A stretch of DNA of 64,000 bases from contig JAJNNX010000048.1 in the NCBI GenBank assembly GCA_023159155.1, forward strand, positions 186,001 to 250,000, given 5' to 3'. Made by a program: the position numbers and the translations under genes. Below, piece by piece: positions 60,812 through 64,000 of this stretch; the first letter of the stretch is position 1, and every line of letters begins with the position of its first letter. The notes beneath the pieces were generated by a model that did no database searches, was not told the DNA's origin, and saw only the letters and a list, made by a program, of their open reading frames with translations. The stretch comes from Ustulina deusta. Taxonomy: Eukaryota; Ascomycota; Sordariomycetes; Xylariales; Xylariaceae.

Positions 60812-62993
60812 TTAATCATCCTCATTGTTATCTTTAACTTGTTTGATAGCATATCCCTCCACAAACCCATCGGGATCGCAGGCCCTGGTAAGGTCAATCC
60901 TATTCTCACGCGCCCAATTGCGGACGGCCGCCTTATCAATCCTAACTCTGGGAACAAGTGGTAGTTTCGACTCCTTTTCTTCCTTCTCCTTGCCATGTGT
61001 ATTTGCATCTGCACTCCCGTTTCCACCACTGTCTCGCTCGTCTCTGGGCGGTCCGAGTCCCGCCTCCTCTACGACTCCCATCTCTCGGAGCACAGCGAGG
61101 CAGTCTTCAGGGACAATCCAGGTATCTCTGGAGCACCGCTCTACATCAACGATAAGGCCCTCTTGTTCTTTGACCTTGTCTTTCCTTCGGTCTTTTTCCT
61201 TCTCCTTCTCCCTCTCTCTTCTCGTATGCTTGGTAGCGTGAGCAGACTCGGTAGACGGCGTCGATTCATCCAACTCGAGGATCCACCGAGTAATCTCGCC
61301 AGCCCAAAATCGCTTATATCCCTTGCGACCTAGCTCTGATATGGGTTTTTCGGGCCCTCCCAGGATACCCTCGCGTCGCGAAATCTCGTAAGAGACGCCC
61401 ATAAGCAAGGTACCGAGGCCTTTGCGTTGCCACGGTGGGAAGACTAAGATGCATGCTAAATTATTATTATCCCAAGACATCTGCTCCTTGGAGAAGAAGC
61501 CAACGATTTGCGGTCTAGGGTGCGTTGACGGGGAAGTGCAGGCCTCGTCGACGGGCGGGTTTGAAGAAACAGGAGCAGAATTTTGGGGATTTGCAAGCGG
61601 CTCGGGAGCCGAACCGGGTTCGGCAGAAGTTGGGTGTGTTTCGGGGAGCGGAGGTGTATAGACTAGGAGAAAGTAATTAAACCCTGTGACATCGAAGAAC
61701 ACCGATTTGTTATCTAGGAATAGCTTCGCGAACAGGGACAGATTCTGGCAGAATAGCTGATTGGTAGTTAGCTTTCGCGGTCAAGGTTCTATGAGAAGCA
61801 CAACAACTTACACCGTCTTTCTCGCCGTCTACTTCCCAGACACTCCACTCCCCCTCGCGGACAGTAGCTTCGGCCGACTGGTCGCTGTCGTCGCTTTTAC
61901 TCTTCCTTTTGCCTCCGGCCGTTGCCGTGGGGCTTGCCGATGTTGAGCTTGGAGGCGGCATCCTCACTGCCTTGGAGCGACGCGGATGTGTGTATATCTT
62001 AGTTCCAGGGACAAATGCCTTTTTTTCGCAATACCGCACGTGCTTCCACCATGGAACGGCCTCTCTCGAGTACTTGAAGCAGCAGGGACAGATATATAAT
62101 CGGTCGAGCATGGGCGGATCGCGCTTCCCGCCTCCCATCTTCGCGTTGCCCCCTCCCACATTGGCCGAGACATCGCCCAAAACCTCCTTCCCATAGTACG
62201 ACGGATACCATGCCTTGAACGAGGTGTTGCCGAACACGATCTTATCAATGTTGCGGTCAGAGCGGGGGGTTCCCGGGGGTTTAACGATGTTGGCCTTGTT
62301 GGATGGGGTGCGTTTTGGTGTCGAGGCCACAGCACTGGCCGCAGACGCTCGACCTGCGCTCGCAGGGCCTGGCATAGACCGCGCTGGTCGCTGCGAAGGT
62401 CTCGGGACAAACGTGCGCGATTGCGAGGTAGAGGATGGCCGTCGCAGCTTTGGTTGTGGTGGGGAGCGGGAGCGAGAGCGAGAGCGATAGCGGGACTGCT
62501 TGGACTGCTTGGGCTGGGCCTGGGCATGGGCCTGGGCATGGGCTTGGGCTTCGGCTACGCGTCTCTCCCCTTTGTCTGGGGGGGTCGGTGGTCGGACATT
62601 CTTCTTGGATACAGGCGACACGGGTGTTGCTTCCACTCCAGTTCCATCTCCAGCTCCAGCGCTGACTCCAGCCCCAACCCCAAGTTCCGGCCCGGCCGTG
62701 GCTTTCTCGTGCCTGGTTGCTCTGGTCGAGACCGTGGTCGCCACGGCGGGGTCGGTAGGTGCGGCAGCCTTCTGCTTCGGCGCGTCGGCTTTTCTGCCCC
62801 GCGAGGCTGGCCGCGCCACTTCTCCCCCAGACGGCTTTTCGATGGTACTAGCGCGTGCCCGGCCACTCCTTGATTGGTGTTCTGGCTCTGCACTGGCATC
62901 CGGATGTTGGCGAGTCGAGCGGCGCGCAGGTGCATCTGGCACAGATCGGTCGGTGCCGGCATCGTGCGGATGTTTCCGCTTCTGAGGCGCCAT
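60812..62993 (-). CDS. MYST-family histone acetyltransferase (Sas2-like)
   Basis: Two exons on the minus strand, 61812-62993 and 60812-61756, separated by a 55-bp intron with a GTAAGT donor and a GCTAACTACC branch point, give 708 aa. Residues 1-225 are low complexity, with Arg/Ser-, Ala- and Pro-rich stretches and an AQAHAQAHAQAQ repeat. The MYST zinc finger follows (C302, C305, H318, C322). Then LFCQNLSLFAKLFLDNKSVFF holds the Lys (411) that is autoacetylated in relatives. Catalytic Cys496 is in NLACILVFPP, the acetyl-CoA loop QRKGLG is at 504-509, and Glu518 is in SYEISRREG; GGPEKPIS is also present. A Pro/Ser-rich insertion of ~50 residues (about 427-476) interrupts the acetyltransferase domain, and a Lys/Glu/Arg-rich stretch lies in its C-terminal part. 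It should acetylate histones (H4 or H3) in the nucleus. Sas2 is the best guess among Esa1, Sas2 and Sas3. Confidence 0.88.
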
Positions 62994-63940
62994 ATTATCA
63001 AATAGATTCTACCGGACCAAGCGCATGTTGGGATACGTTCGGCGTTGTGCGGGACGGGGTATGGTCTCGTAAAAACACGAGAGTTTTCAATAATATTATT
63101 AGCTAGTCTGAGTACCTCCTTGTTCAACTTCGCAACTTGGTTCACCTTGCTTACGTAATTAACCAACTAGCTATACGAAGGCGCAGGTGCCTATGCGAAC
63201 ACCTAGATCAGGAGGTACTTAGGGAGGTCGGTTCCCACTTAGGCCGCTTCGGTTGGGCACCTGAAGCTTGGCTTCGCTGTGCACGTGACACCCCCTAAAG
63301 TTCCCTTTTAAGGAACAGTCCCTACTAGGTACCTACCTTAGGTACCGCTTAGAGGATCTATGTGTACCTCGAGTGAACAAATGCGTTAGAAGCCAATTAG
63401 CACCACAAACCAGCACTACCAGTTTAGATATGCGGTAACATGTCGTATTTCTAACTATAAATTAAGCGCCCCTTGCTTAGGAACTCGTACTAACGTTAGA
63501 CACCAAGGAGGCGGGAGGTGAGCTGGAAGCAGGCCAATGTGTCGACGACAGGTCTGGCGCGGCTTCTAAGACACTACCCTAAATGTATGAGAAGAAATTT
63601 AAGCCATAGAAGCCACGAAAGGACCATTGTGCACGATATGGCTACCCTGCAAGGATTTGAATGTTGAAGGTTGCCAAACTTTCCCCAATTGCACCACACC
63701 CTCTCTGCTGGAAACGAGAGGATTCGTATGTTCTAGTACAAGGGTGCCCCATGATATTTGTGCTTGCTTGGCTGGTTGCATTGCGTACAGCCTGACCTTG
63801 AATTTCACTCGTCAACTATGACAGTCCCTCTTGTGGCCCCAAAGCCCATCGTACATCCCAAGCAGTACGGTCCTGGAGCACGCGAGAGGCAGCGCCACGT
63901 AAAAACCACACCAATTCCATAATACACGGGTTTCGATACT
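62994..63940. other. Upstream region of the MYST gene
   Basis: It should contain the MYST promoter. TAGGTACC-type tracts lie at 63208-63225 and 63326-63345. On the minus strand near 63690-63645 there is a good A box (TGGTGCAATTGG) and a near B box (ATTCAAATCC), but the acceptor and T stems do not pair, so this looks like a tRNA relic. Confidence 0.45.
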
Positions 63941-64000
63941 TTACATGCCCTCGAAATCGCCTCCAAGATCGTCCTCGTCCAAGTCGCCCTCTTGTATCTC
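63941..64000 (-). CDS. 3' end of an unidentified gene, cut by the window edge
   Basis: Nineteen codons plus a TAA are visible on the minus strand. They encode an acidic C-terminus ending DEDDLGGDFEGM. The rest of the gene lies beyond the window. Codon choice and the clean stop suggest a real gene, but nothing can be said of its function. Confidence 0.45.
   Translation of the reverse strand, partial: EIQEGDLDEDDLGGDFEGM

Noticed and set aside
63640..63700. tRNA-like A and B boxes on the minus strand
   Set aside because: The T-stem has two mismatches and the acceptor stem does not pair; at best a tRNA relic.

Overview
This window is nuclear DNA of a filamentous ascomycete (Pezizomycotina, probably Sordariomycetes). 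The evidence is short GT..AG introns with CTAAC/CTGAC branch points, many TAGGTACC-type low-complexity tracts, fungal gene families (Spt10, HET, MCT-type transporters, alcohol-oxidase-type GMC enzymes, nuclear ATP9), and a 24-kb block of extreme A+T richness that looks like RIP (repeat-induced point mutation). Species cannot be fixed from sequence alone. Gene models below were built by hand from splice signals and family alignment from memory; no search was run.

Positions 1-1693 are of normal composition and hold no gene I can support. Positions 1694-26131 are one nested transposon block. By terminal repeats and target-site duplications (TSDs) it resolves into four levels. (1) A MITE-like element with 97-bp terminal inverted repeats is the outer shell. 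(2) Inside it is an LTR-bounded element 'C' (2016-26016, two 270-bp LTRs) whose own ~3.7 kb interior shows no pol but a degenerate ~140-165-bp tandem repeat. (3) Inside C are two copies of Ty3/Gypsy family 'A', in opposite orientation: A1 at 3086-16759 (TSD GTTAA) and A2 at 18521-24608 (TSD ATTTA). (4) Inside A1 is a chromodomain Ty3/Gypsy element 'B' (5873-13536, TSD ATTTT). All coding potential in the block is destroyed by transition-type mutations, but Gag zinc knuckle, reverse transcriptase, RNase H, integrase and chromodomain remnants can still be read.

Positions 26132-64000 are gene-bearing euchromatin. In order: an Spt10-like acetyltransferase/DNA-binding protein (+); the chaperonin subunit CCT7 (-); an MCT-like MFS transporter (+); a broken hypothetical gene with 2EXR-like features (+); an alcohol-oxidase-type GMC oxidoreductase (+); a HET-domain pseudogene (-); a secreted/single-pass membrane protein (-); the nuclear gene for ATP synthase subunit 9 (-); an intron-containing tRNA-Arg(CCG) (-); an unrecognised spliced gene (+); a short-chain dehydrogenase/reductase (-); a MYST histone acetyltransferase (-); and the 3' end of an unidentified gene (-) at the window edge. 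The stretches between 39.5 and 57 kb are gene-poor, with decayed genes and dispersed repeat remnants, suggesting an accessory or rapidly evolving segment.

The genes do not form an obvious pathway. Two chromatin acetyltransferases (Spt10-like and MYST) lie in the window, the first only ~500 bp from the silenced block. The transporter and the GMC oxidase are neighbours and might act on the same small substrate, but this is only an inference. I did not find convincing evidence for a new multi-gene system; the most unusual structure is the nested block and its satellite-filled LTR element.
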